The translations under genes were made by a program, and so were the position numbers. This document shows, in pieces, positions 31,773 to 38,811 of a DNA stretch of 38,811 nucleotides. The notes under the pieces were generated by a model. The model ran no database searches. It was not told where the DNA came from and was given only the letters and a program-made list of their open reading frames with translations. The stretch is taken from positions 1-38,811 of the forward strand of contig CAZVJQ010000014.1 of assembly GCA_964627125.1 (NCBI GenBank), written 5' to 3'. The stretch is from Fastidiosipila sp964627125. GTDB taxonomy: Bacteria; Bacillota; Clostridia; Saccharofermentanales; Fastidiosipilaceae. Numbering within the stretch: the first letter of the stretch is position 1; every line of letters starts with the position of its first letter.

Positions 31773-33416
31773 CTAATTACTTCCCTTGACTACACGACCT
31801 TTAATCTTTATAAAGATACCGCCGACCATGTTTAGGAGGACTTTGACCTCTCTCATACCAAGAGCGAAGGCTGCTGCGAAGTAAGAACCAAGTGCCACTA
31901 GACCGTAAACTACGTACTGAACTAATTGAACAAACTTGACGGAACTCTCTGGCATTATTGTTCCAACTAAAACTAGCGCTGCAAATGTGAAGAATGCTGC
32001 AACCAGACCCTTAACTGCGAACTGACCCATGTTCTTGATTTCTAGACCAGGTACTGTCTTTCTAACAATTATGTATGAGACGACGAGAACTATCACGTTG
32101 TATGAAACACTGGCCAAAGCCAAGCCCTCTACACCCATTCCCATAACATTGATGTAAATCTCACAGAAGAGTGCATTCAGAGCTAGTGAAAGCACTGATG
32201 TTAATAGGGTGATGTAATTCTTCTGAACAGCGAAGAAAATTTGATTCATGAAGTATACAAATGCACTGATAATTAAGTCAAATGCAAAAATTCGCAGCAG
32301 TGACGCGGTTGTAGCGACGTCTGCATCTGTATATGTAGCAACATTCCATTGGAAGACTGCTCTAACAGTATCTTGCGGGAATACCGCAAATAGCACTGCT
32401 GCTGGCAGTAAAATAAATGTTGTTAATTTAAGAGTTGTACTTAAGAAACTGGATGCTTCTTTTCTAGCTCCTCTAGCTAAGAAACCACTTACGTTTGGTA
32501 GTAGGAAGGCACCAACACTGTTGATAATAATCTGGTAAGGAAGGTTAAAGAGCGTATTAGCATTTCTTAAACCTGTGATTGCGTGCGCACCAGGGAAAGC
32601 ACCAGTAAAACGCTGCTGAACAATAGTATTTAACTGTCTAACAGTACCAGATAATAAAGATGGTAAGGCGAGTGTTACTAAGCGCCATAATTTTCTATCT
32701 TTAAACTTAATACGAGGTCTAAATTTCTTCATATATGGACGACCGAAGTAGAACATATATAAGAAGTACATTAATGCTGCAACAACAATACCCCAAGAAG
32801 CTCTAACAGCGCCACCCTTATTAGGAGCACCTAAGAAGGCAATGGCCAAGAGGCCGAAGAAGTTATAAACAGTATCACCGAAGGCTGGAAGTCCATAAAC
32901 CTTATTAGCTGTTATTACCGCTGTTAATATCGCAATTAAAATAAAGAAGAAAGTTTGTAGATAAATAACTCTACTTACAGATGCTGCAATATCTAAAACA
33001 GCAGGGTTTTGACCAGGGTTTAACCAGCCTAAAATTTGTGGAGCAAAAATCTCTCCAATAAGCATGAAACCGAAGAATAAGACAATTATTAATGTGAAAA
33101 ATGAATTTAAGCTAGGCCAAAGATCATCTTCTTCATCTCGCTCTATAGCACCAGATAGCATAGGTACAACTGCAGCGCTCAAGGCACCTGCAATAAGCAT
33201 ATTGTAGACTAAATCTGGAATTGAGAAACCTAAGTTATAACCGTCAGATACAACACCAAAACCAAATCTGGTAGTGATCATGATTTCTCTGACGAAACCA
33301 AGAATCTTAGTGAAGATTACAGCTACCATGTAGAAGAGAATATAGCCAGAATAGGACGACAATCCTTGTGCCTTCCTATTATGTTCTTTTTTATCTGAGT
33401 TATAAAGCTTGCTCAT
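31773..33416 (-). CDS. murJ: Lipid II flippase MurJ
   Basis: The 547-residue integral membrane protein has about 14 helices and the MurJ/MviN signature near the N-terminus: FTKILGFVREIMITTRFG (about 36-53) followed by DGYNLGFSIPDLVYNML. It moves the peptidoglycan precursor lipid II across the membrane. The region ALPSLLSGTVRQLNTIVQQ is also typical. The ribosome site is weak. It stands between holB and trmN6, a slot usually held by other genes in Bacillus, behind a 237-base gap that holds a candidate promoter. Confidence 0.92.
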   Translation of the reverse strand: MSKLYNSDKKEHNRKAQGLSSYSGYILFYMVAVIFTKILGFVREIMITTRFGFGVVSDGYNLGFSIPDLVYNMLIAGALSAAVVPMLSGAIERDEEDDLWPSLNSFFTLIIVLFFGFMLIGEIFAPQILGWLNPGQNPAVLDIAASVSRVIYLQTFFFILIAILTAVITANKVYGLPAFGDTVYNFFGLLAIAFLGAPNKGGAVRASWGIVVAALMYFLYMFYFGRPYMKKFRPRIKFKDRKLWRLVTLALPSLLSGTVRQLNTIVQQRFTGAFPGAHAITGLRNANTLFNLPYQIIINSVGAFLLPNVSGFLARGARKEASSFLSTTLKLTTFILLPAAVLFAVFPQDTVRAVFQWNVATYTDADVATTASLLRIFAFDLIISAFVYFMNQIFFAVQKNYITLLTSVLSLALNALFCEIYINVMGMGVEGLALASVSYNVIVLVVSYIIVRKTVPGLEIKNMGQFAVKGLVAAFFTFAALVLVGTIMPESSVKFVQLVQYVVYGLVALGSYFAAAFALGMREVKVLLNMVGGIFIKIKGRVVKGSN

Positions 33417-33565
33417 TCACTAATGCTGCCCATAAAAAATCAAGTTAATATAATTAATTGAGCAGTTCCAATCATCCCATATTTTTATGCGCTACAAGAG
33501 TTAAATAGAGTTTGTATATATTAAATCTTTAAACAAGCGCACGAAGTCTATTCTAAATAAGTTTT

Positions 33566-33593
33566 CTTATAAAGTCACTAAACAAAATAGCAA
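33566..33593 (-). promoter_or_regulatory. Candidate promoter of the murJ operon
   Basis: On the minus strand TTGCTA (33593-33588) and TATAAG (33571-33566) are spaced by 16 bases. The leader to murJ would be about 140 bases. The rest of the 237-base gap is A/T-rich, with no clear terminator for holB. Confidence 0.4.
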
Positions 33594-33653
33594 CTATTAT
33601 CATTAGATATATCTATATATTAATATTCCTGTCTAAAATAAAAGAAATTTTTA

Positions 33654-34691
33654 TTAAGATAAAGAAGTACCTAAACGCAATAGCATAGCATTGATAGTCA
33701 TTTCAAAATTACTATTAGCCTTCAACTTTTTGTCAGTGTCATTGATTATAGCAATAGATTCTGACAAATTGCTGACAGATAAGTCTCTAGATTTTTGAAC
33801 TTTACGAATATAATCAATATAGTCATCATTCATAAACAAGTCTGAGTCTAGCTTCTTATCGCCCTCGCCTACTATTAAACTCCAGTCTCTTAGAAAACTA
33901 AGTAAGAATTGGAAGGCTACTTGCACATCATCCTTAATAGAATTCCAATAATCAAAATCTACAGTCAAAATATCTGATGCATCATGACTTAAGAAATTAA
34001 TGAAATTCTTAAATAAGTTTTGTCTTAGACCAAGTAATTCTTCATTATTAGCTAAGTCAAGCGCCAATTTCGCTAAACCAGAAGAAAAATTCATAGCCAA
34101 TCTCTTCTTATCTGGATCCAGAATTCCATGTGAGTTTAAATAATCTTCAAGTTCTTGGTCAGATAACCTAGGCAAATCTATCTCAATGGCTCTAGACCTA
34201 AGAGTAGGCAATAATCTAGTTTTATCATCTATGTAAATAACGAAGTATGCATAAGTAGGTGGCTCTTCTAAATCCTTAAGCAATGAATTTTGAGCATCCT
34301 CTCTAATAGCATTACCATCTATCACCCACACTCTATTATTAGAGATTTGCGGCCTCAAGAAAATCTCTGCATTAATATCTTCTCTAATAGATTTAATAGG
34401 AATATTTTTACCCTTAGATTCAGGTTCAAGAATTTTAATATCTGGATTTGTACTTGCCTCTAAATATCTACAAGAATTACATTCTTTACAAGCACCGTTG
34501 CTATCTGGATTTAAGCACAATATGTGAGAAGCTATGGCATTAGCCCATAGCTCCTTATCACTCCCCTGCTCCGCAGCTAAAACATAAACTTTATCCTTAG
34601 CATTTTCCACTAAAGAATAAAGTCTAGTTTTTAAATCAGCACGTCCAGGTAAATCTAAATAGTTATTACATCTTTTCAAAGTATTCGACAT
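33654..34691 (-). CDS. holB: DNA polymerase III clamp-loader subunit delta'
   Basis: The delta' subunit (about 345 residues) is part of the clamp loader. Visible marks are the zinc cysteines CKECNSC, the AAA+ region ending in NSLLKDLEEPP, and the LRSRAIEI (SRC-like) motif. The Walker A region is degenerate, as usual for delta'. The ATG at 34691 is the best start; it overlaps the end of darA by 26 bases, and a TTG 12 bases further in is an alternative. The overlap implies translational coupling with darA and tmk. Confidence 0.9.
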   Translation of the reverse strand: MSNTLKRCNNYLDLPGRADLKTRLYSLVENAKDKVYVLAAEQGSDKELWANAIASHILCLNPDSNGACKECNSCRYLEASTNPDIKILEPESKGKNIPIKSIREDINAEIFLRPQISNNRVWVIDGNAIREDAQNSLLKDLEEPPTYAYFVIYIDDKTRLLPTLRSRAIEIDLPRLSDQELEDYLNSHGILDPDKKRLAMNFSSGLAKLALDLANNEELLGLRQNLFKNFINFLSHDASDILTVDFDYWNSIKDDVQVAFQFLLSFLRDWSLIVGEGDKKLDSDLFMNDDYIDYIRKVQKSRDLSVSNLSESIAIINDTDKKLKANSNFEMTINAMLLRLGTSLS

Positions 34692-34992
34692 TTGTAATAA
34701 ATACTGTAGCACCACCTACGTTAACTTCAACAGGTCCACCTGAGTAGCCACCAGTGCTTGTATCAAATTGATTAGCATCAACAGCAACCTTGTGAGAACT
34801 TGAGTGTGCTCTAATGATATCTAGAACTTCCTTAACCTTATCTTCCTCTACAACAACCATTAAAGTTGTGTTTCCAGATCTCAAGAAACCACCTGTAGAA
34901 CTTAATTTAGTAACTCTAAATCCATTCTTGTTAAGTTGTCCCATAACTCTTCCACTATCGTCATCATGAACAATTGTAAAAATTAGTTTCAC
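34666..34992 (-). CDS. darA: PII-like cyclic-di-AMP receptor DarA/PstA
   Basis: This 108-residue protein matches the DUF970/DarA family closely: MKLIFTIVHDDDSGRV, NGFRVTKLSSTGGFLRSGNTT and the C-terminal VEVNVGGATVFI. It forms PII-like trimers that bind c-di-AMP; its downstream partner is not established. A GTG start is preceded by a perfect AGGAGGT 8 bases upstream. It sits between tmk and holB as in Bacillus, but the genes equivalent to yaaR and ricT are missing from this spot. Confidence 0.95.
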   Translation of the reverse strand: MKLIFTIVHDDDSGRVMGQLNKNGFRVTKLSSTGGFLRSGNTTLMVVVEEDKVKEVLDIIRAHSSSHKVAVDANQFDTSTGGYSGGPVEVNVGGATVFITNVEYFEKM

Positions 34993-35005
34993 TGTACTTT
35001 ACCTC

Positions 35006-35644
35006 CTATAAATTAATAATTTTATTTAATTCGTTTCTAATATCTTTATTTACTTCTTCAATAGATTTAGATGCATCAATTAATTTAATTCTCTCTTCTC
35101 TACCAGCGAGCTCTAAATATTTCTCTCTAACTCTATGCTTAAAAGTAAAATCTTCTGATTCCATTCTATCAGAACTTGAATTTGTCTCATCAGCTCTTTG
35201 TCCAGTTCTTGCAATTGAATCCTCAACTGACAAGTCCAAATATATAGTCATATCCGGTCTTGTGTTCTCCACGGCAAAAGCAATAATCTTCTCAGTATAC
35301 TCCTGATTCAAACCTCTACCACCTACCTGGTAAGCAATAGTTGAATCATAAAATCTATCGCATATAACCCAAATTCCTTCTTCAAGTGCTGGCTCAATCT
35401 TCTCTCTCACCAACTGCGCTCTAGCTGCATTGAACAATAATAACTCAGCCTCAGCTGTCATATTATTATGTTCTTTTCCCAGCAATAACTCTCTTATAGA
35501 TTCACTTAAGTTTGTTCCACCAGGTTCTCTTAAAGAGATAAATTCAATATTTAATTCATTAAGATAATCTTCAATTAGAGCTAATTGTGTACCTTTTCCA
35601 GCACCATCTACGCCCTCAATCGTCAAAAATTTACCTCTACTCAT
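35006..35644 (-). CDS. tmk: Thymidylate kinase
   Basis: Tmk phosphorylates dTMP to dTDP. The 212-residue protein has the P-loop GVDGAGKG (11-18), the DRFYDST motif (96-102) and a lid-region GQRADE. Length is normal. A GGAG ribosome site precedes the ATG. It begins 30 bases after the disordered-protein gene and is followed by darA after 13 bases. Confidence 0.96.
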   Translation of the reverse strand: MSRGKFLTIEGVDGAGKGTQLALIEDYLNELNIEFISLREPGGTNLSESIRELLLGKEHNNMTAEAELLLFNAARAQLVREKIEPALEEGIWVICDRFYDSTIAYQVGGRGLNQEYTEKIIAFAVENTRPDMTIYLDLSVEDSIARTGQRADETNSSSDRMESEDFTFKHRVREKYLELAGREERIKLIDASKSIEEVNKDIRNELNKIINL

Positions 35645-35674
35645 TAAATACTCTCCTTGGCCCTCTACTCAAAT

Positions 35675-36427
35675 CTACAAATGGATATTTGAAATAGCTT
35701 CAATCTCTAATTGAATTTCTCTTTCAATATCTAAAATCTCTTCTCTAATATCTTCAGCTGTCTCCATCTCTGCGAGTGCTTCACGATCTATAGGATCTGC
35801 TGCAGGTCTTCTTGCAGGCTTTCCTTTTGTAACTCTATGAGGAGCTTTATTGCTTCTATTACTTGTATTGCTTGTATTACTTGCTTGAGCATTGTGTTGA
35901 GTCGTAGCTTGTTTAGTATTAGTTTGAGTCTTGTTTTGGCCTGACTGAGTATTTTGTGTAGCTTTTGGACTTGGCTTATTAGTATTAGCTGCAGGCTTGT
36001 TATTTTGAGTCCTATTATTTGTAACTACTTTACTCTCAGTTGTCTCCTGCTTGGCACTAGTAGTAGTTTGCCCTTTAGACTTATAAGTTTTTTGCGTATT
36101 TCTACTGTGTGTTTGCTGATTAGTTCTACTCTTAGCCTGACTCTGGTTTGAATTACTTCTTTGCCTATTTCTTGTTTGGCTGCTAGAACTAGCATTACTA
36201 CCCTTCTGATTATCTCGAGGTTTAGCTGCACTAGTATTTGAATTTTGTTTGTTATTGTTATTGCTATTTCTAGTCTGAGCCTGAGCATTTCCACTCTCAG
36301 ATTTTCCACTAGTTTTAGAAATGTTTCTCTTTGAATAAGTAGATCTATTAGGTCTCTTTTGACCAGCGGGTCTCGCTTTTACCCTATCTTGAGAATTACT
36401 TTGACTATTTCTTCTATCTTCTGCCAT
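35675..36427 (-). CDS. Disordered Asn/Gln/Ser/Thr-rich protein of unknown function
   Basis: I recognise no family. Residues 1-195 are low complexity, rich in Asn, Gln, Ser, Thr, Lys and Arg, strongly basic and without hydrophobic stretches. A basic PHRVTKGKPARRPAAD segment leads to a short acidic amphipathic helix (REALAEMETAEDIREEILDI) at the C-terminus. There is no signal peptide. The composition resembles prion-like or RNA/DNA-binding disordered regions. AGAGG overlapping the stop of the gene upstream acts as ribosome site, only 8 bases separate the two genes, and tmk follows after 30 bases, so it is in the tmk-darA-holB operon. It could be a scaffold or nucleic-acid binder; this is inference. 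Confidence 0.75.
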   Translation of the reverse strand: MAEDRRNSQSNSQDRVKARPAGQKRPNRSTYSKRNISKTSGKSESGNAQAQTRNSNNNNKQNSNTSAAKPRDNQKGSNASSSSQTRNRQRSNSNQSQAKSRTNQQTHSRNTQKTYKSKGQTTTSAKQETTESKVVTNNRTQNNKPAANTNKPSPKATQNTQSGQNKTQTNTKQATTQHNAQASNTSNTSNRSNKAPHRVTKGKPARRPAADPIDREALAEMETAEDIREEILDIEREIQLEIEAISNIHL

Positions 36428-36435
36428 AAATACCT

Positions 36436-37464
36436 CTATTCATCATCCGCTGCGACTGTGCCCTTACTTGGCTCAAATTCGCTAGAGCTTGGTGTAGTTA
36501 CTGTTCTACCTTCTGCGCTCTCGGATGCAATAACCCTCTCTAATTCTTCATCTCTTGTTTGTCTTCTGCCTGCCTGATTCAACAGCTCTTCGGCTTCTTC
36601 ATCCAAATTGTACAAATCAATTAAATCTTGTATTTCTCTACTGCCTATTGACCTCATCCTTATACCATTTATTATTGTATTTTCATCTATGGCCAAAGCC
36701 TCCGTAAGCAAATTCAACTCTAATACATAAATAGGATTGCTTGGCTCTTCAGTTGTTGTAGGTTCAGTTTCTTCAGTAGTTTCTGTTGTTTCAGCTGTTG
36801 TAGTTTCCTCTGTATTATCTGGGTCAGGAGTAGGAGTTGGTGTAGGTGGGAATGTAGGTTGAGTTAAGTTATCTGCATATAAACCTAAGCTCTCTGTACT
36901 TGTTTCAGTAATACTTCCTGGGAAAGATATAAATCTGTATGCATGTACATGCTCTGTAGGGTCTGCCATTAGTTCAGAAGCTAAATCTCTAATTGCACTT
37001 ACATAATCTTCAGTTGTACTAATTTCTTTAGCCAAGAGAATATCTACTCTAACTGGATAAATGTTTTGACCACTAATTAAATTTGCATCAGATAGTGATA
37101 TAGGAACTGAATTAATACCTTCTAACCAATCTGAATTAATCTGAATGAATTCATCAAATTCATCTTGGAAGTGCTCTATTGTTCTTGATTCATAAAGATC
37201 ATCTACTATTTCATTTTCTTCGCCAAAGTGCCAGACATAAGATGCATTAAATACAGTACCTGCATTGTTTGCCTCTGCTGTGCTACTAAGTCCAATAGGG
37301 AATACAGAAAGACCCACATTGCTCACAGTGAATGTGTCAGATGGATATCTCCTGTTTAATTCTTCTTCGATTCTGCCCTTCATATTGTTGGTGAAAATAA
37401 ATCCACCGATAAAAACAATAGCTAGTACGGCAACAGCGATTATTGCTTTTGTACGACGTTTCAA
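36436..37464 (-). CDS. Unknown membrane-anchored protein with Thr/Pro linker
   Basis: The 342-residue protein starts with a basic N-terminus and one hydrophobic helix (about 6-26), probably an uncleaved anchor with the rest outside the cell. A globular part (about 30-205) is followed by a PTPTPTPDPD and TTTAETTE-type linker (about 210-245) and a second acidic part (about 246-342). I do not recognise the family. The start is TTG, with GGAGG 10 bases upstream. It is the first gene of the tmk operon after a good promoter and is divergent from manA. Confidence 0.75.
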   Translation of the reverse strand: MKRRTKAIIAVAVLAIVFIGGFIFTNNMKGRIEEELNRRYPSDTFTVSNVGLSVFPIGLSSTAEANNAGTVFNASYVWHFGEENEIVDDLYESRTIEHFQDEFDEFIQINSDWLEGINSVPISLSDANLISGQNIYPVRVDILLAKEISTTEDYVSAIRDLASELMADPTEHVHAYRFISFPGSITETSTESLGLYADNLTQPTFPPTPTPTPDPDNTEETTTAETTETTEETEPTTTEEPSNPIYVLELNLLTEALAIDENTIINGIRMRSIGSREIQDLIDLYNLDEEAEELLNQAGRRQTRDEELERVIASESAEGRTVTTPSSSEFEPSKGTVAADDE

Positions 37465-37503
37465 CTTAAGTCGTCCTCCGCCTTCTCATAATTTTATTTT
37501 CCG

Positions 37504-37532
37504 ATTATATCGTATAGTAAATAAGTGTTCAA
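37504..37532 (-). promoter_or_regulatory. Sigma-A promoter of the tmk-darA-holB operon
   Basis: On the minus strand TTGAAC (37532-37527) and a perfect TATAAT (37509-37504) are spaced by 17 bases, about 40 bases before the first gene. Confidence 0.75.
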
Positions 37533-37639
37533 ATACCGATATAACTTGTAATTATACTATACTTAGTAATTCCCTTTGATTAGGAATTTACAGCTTTGCC
37601 ATTACATTTTACCTTATAATTGAATATGTTTTAGTAAAC

Positions 37640-37645
37640 TATAAT
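37640..37645 (+). promoter_or_regulatory. Possible -10 box of manA
   Basis: A perfect TATAAT lies 33 bases before the ATG. No -35 at the usual distance is convincing. Confidence 0.35.
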
Positions 37646-37677
37646 TAATATAAATTAGAAATTGGGAGAATTTAAAT

Positions 37678-38655
37678 ATGCAAAAAATATTGAAATTAAC
37701 TTCTTCACTTCATGAGAAGATATGGGGTGGGGACGCTCTTGCAAGTGAATACAACAAAAACTCTGACTTGGATAACATCGGGGAGTCTTGGGAAATATCC
37801 GCACATGCTGATGGCCCTGCAGTTATTAGCAACGGTGAACTTGCTGGTCAAAAATTAAGTGATGTTTTGGCAGACCACCCTGAGTTGGCAGGAACTTATG
37901 CTGAAAATATTGGCTACTTCCCTATCTTAACTAAGTTCATTGACGCTAGAGATTCATTATCTGTACAAGTGCATCCTGACGACGAGTACAGTCGTGAACA
38001 CGAGAACGATAACGGTAAAACAGAAATGTGGTTTATTGTTGCTGCCGAAGAAGATAGTTTCATTTATTTAGGTGGTAAAGAAGATTTCACCGAAGAAGAA
38101 GCTCGCCAAGCAATCGAAGAAGGAACTTTCACTGATTTATTAAGAAGCATTCCTGCTAAACCAGGCGACGCATTCTACGTTCCATCCGGGACTATCCACG
38201 CAATTGGACCTGGATTATTAATCTATGAAGTGCAACAAAGCTCAAATGTTACTTACAGACTCTACGACTACCAACGTAAGGATAAAGATGGAAATACACG
38301 TGAATTACATATTGAAAAATCTATCGACAATATGGATTTTGGCCCAGTAGATGAGAAGTTCATTAAGCTAGCTGGCGAACGTGACAACGAAGAATTATTC
38401 CACGGTAAATACTTCCAAGCAGATGTAATTGATTTAGATGGCGATAGAGTATTTGATTTAACTACAGAAAGCTTCTTAGCATTTACAGCTGTTGAAGGTA
38501 ATGCAACATTGACTGTTGACGAAGATGTAGTTGAATTAGCTAAGGGTGAATCTGCACTAGTTGTGGCACCTACTGAAGATGGTCAAACTGCAGTTATTAA
38601 TGGTAATGGTCAATTTATTAAGATCCAAGCAGTTGCTAATGAGGAAGAGAAGTAG
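37678..38655 (+). CDS. manA: Mannose-6-phosphate isomerase, class I
   Basis: The 325-residue enzyme interconverts mannose 6-phosphate and fructose 6-phosphate. Zinc-site and active-site motifs are SVQVHPDD (95-102, H99), KTEMW (114-118, E116), PSGTIHAIG (169-177, H174) and YEVQQSSNVTYRLYD (about 183-197). The short Bacillota form of the enzyme fits. GGGAG precedes the ATG by 9 bases. It gives mannose released by the GH38 enzyme a route into glycolysis after phosphorylation, though it lies 30 kb away and may serve general metabolism. Confidence 0.95.
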   Translation: MQKILKLTSSLHEKIWGGDALASEYNKNSDLDNIGESWEISAHADGPAVISNGELAGQKLSDVLADHPELAGTYAENIGYFPILTKFIDARDSLSVQVHPDDEYSREHENDNGKTEMWFIVAAEEDSFIYLGGKEDFTEEEARQAIEEGTFTDLLRSIPAKPGDAFYVPSGTIHAIGPGLLIYEVQQSSNVTYRLYDYQRKDKDGNTRELHIEKSIDNMDFGPVDEKFIKLAGERDNEELFHGKYFQADVIDLDGDRVFDLTTESFLAFTAVEGNATLTVDEDVVELAKGESALVVAPTEDGQTAVINGNGQFIKIQAVANEEEK

Positions 38656-38707
38656 TTTTTTGGTTTGGTTCCTCGAGAATTGTAGCAAATTGTGATTGAA
38701 AGTAGTT

Positions 38708-38729
38708 AAGAGGCTCTTGCGAGCCTCTT
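38708..38729 (+). terminator. Terminator of manA
   Basis: AAGAGGCTC (38708-38716) and GAGCCTCTT (38721-38729) form a perfect 9-bp stem with a TTGC loop, followed by a T-rich tail. It may also serve the convergent gene at the right edge. Confidence 0.75.
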
Positions 38730-38736
38730 TCGTTGT

Positions 38737-38811
38737 TTATGGGTTATTTCTTAGGATTTTCTCCATTTTCTTACCTCTTGCTAATTCATCAATTAGCTTA
38801 TCGAGATAACG
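38737..38811 (-). CDS. C-terminal fragment of a gene cut by the window edge
   Basis: An open minus-strand frame enters from the right edge and ends with a TAA at 38737-38739. The 24 residues (RYLDKLIDELARGKKMEKIL and RNNP) look like a charged C-terminal helix. The family cannot be identified. The stop lies next to the hairpin at 38708-38729, which fits a real gene end. Confidence 0.4.
   Translation of the reverse strand, partial: RYLDKLIDELARGKKMEKILRNNP

Noticed and set aside
36025..36309. Alternative frames in the low-complexity gene
   Set aside because: Repetitive AAY/CAR codons open other frames by chance; only the chosen frame has a ribosome site and fills the gap between its neighbours.

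Overview
The window reads as chromosomal DNA of a low-GC, Gram-positive anaerobe of the Bacillota, probably a clostridial lineage. Supporting signs are purine-rich Shine-Dalgarno sites before most genes, sigma-A type promoters with many extended -10 boxes, a tmk-darA-holB block, a YfhO protein, a Crh-like HPr and tsaE-tsaB-rimI. The genus cannot be fixed from the sequence. No tRNA, rRNA, CRISPR array, insertion sequence or phage gene was seen. The draft contains one assembly gap, which looks artificial.

Left part (1-12400, all minus strand). At the edge is a secreted protein interrupted by a stop codon. Next comes a carbohydrate cluster. Transcription runs from a good promoter near 11364-11393 through two ABC permeases and a substrate-binding lipoprotein. 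It can then continue through a GH130 phosphorylase, a GH38 alpha-mannosidase, a GH20 beta-hexosaminidase and an unknown 201-residue protein, ending at a terminator near 564-587. The three enzymes lack signal peptides, so the inferred job is import of mannose/GlcNAc oligosaccharides, such as N-glycan fragments, and their breakdown in the cytoplasm. No ATPase is encoded here. A cutC-family gene lies just upstream behind its own terminator. The region between them carries repeated operator-like elements.

Middle (12500-25400). A plus-strand tandem pair of paralogous small membrane proteins is followed by minus-strand housekeeping genes: Cu/Zn superoxide dismutase, a metallophosphoesterase split by the gap, uvrC, a Crh-like HPr, pepP, rimI, tsaB and tsaE. 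Three plus-strand genes follow: an LLM-type flavin oxidoreductase, an unknown membrane protein and a DUF438/hemerythrin/PAS protein.

Right part (25500-38811). The rplM-rpsI operon has a structured leader. Next to it are a YfhO protein with an EF-hand-like tail, rsmI, trmN6, murJ, holB, darA and tmk. Two unrecognised proteins stand at the head of that minus-strand group: one Asn/Gln/Ser/Thr-rich and disordered, one membrane-anchored. manA diverges from them on the plus strand, and the last bases hold the end of one more minus-strand gene.

Most genes are ordinary core functions. The points most worth a second look are the disordered protein beside the c-di-AMP receptor operon, the Crh-like HPr without the catalytic His, the UvrC without its Fe-S cysteines, the EF-hand on YfhO, the operator array of the glycan operon, and the k-mer-length duplication around the gap.
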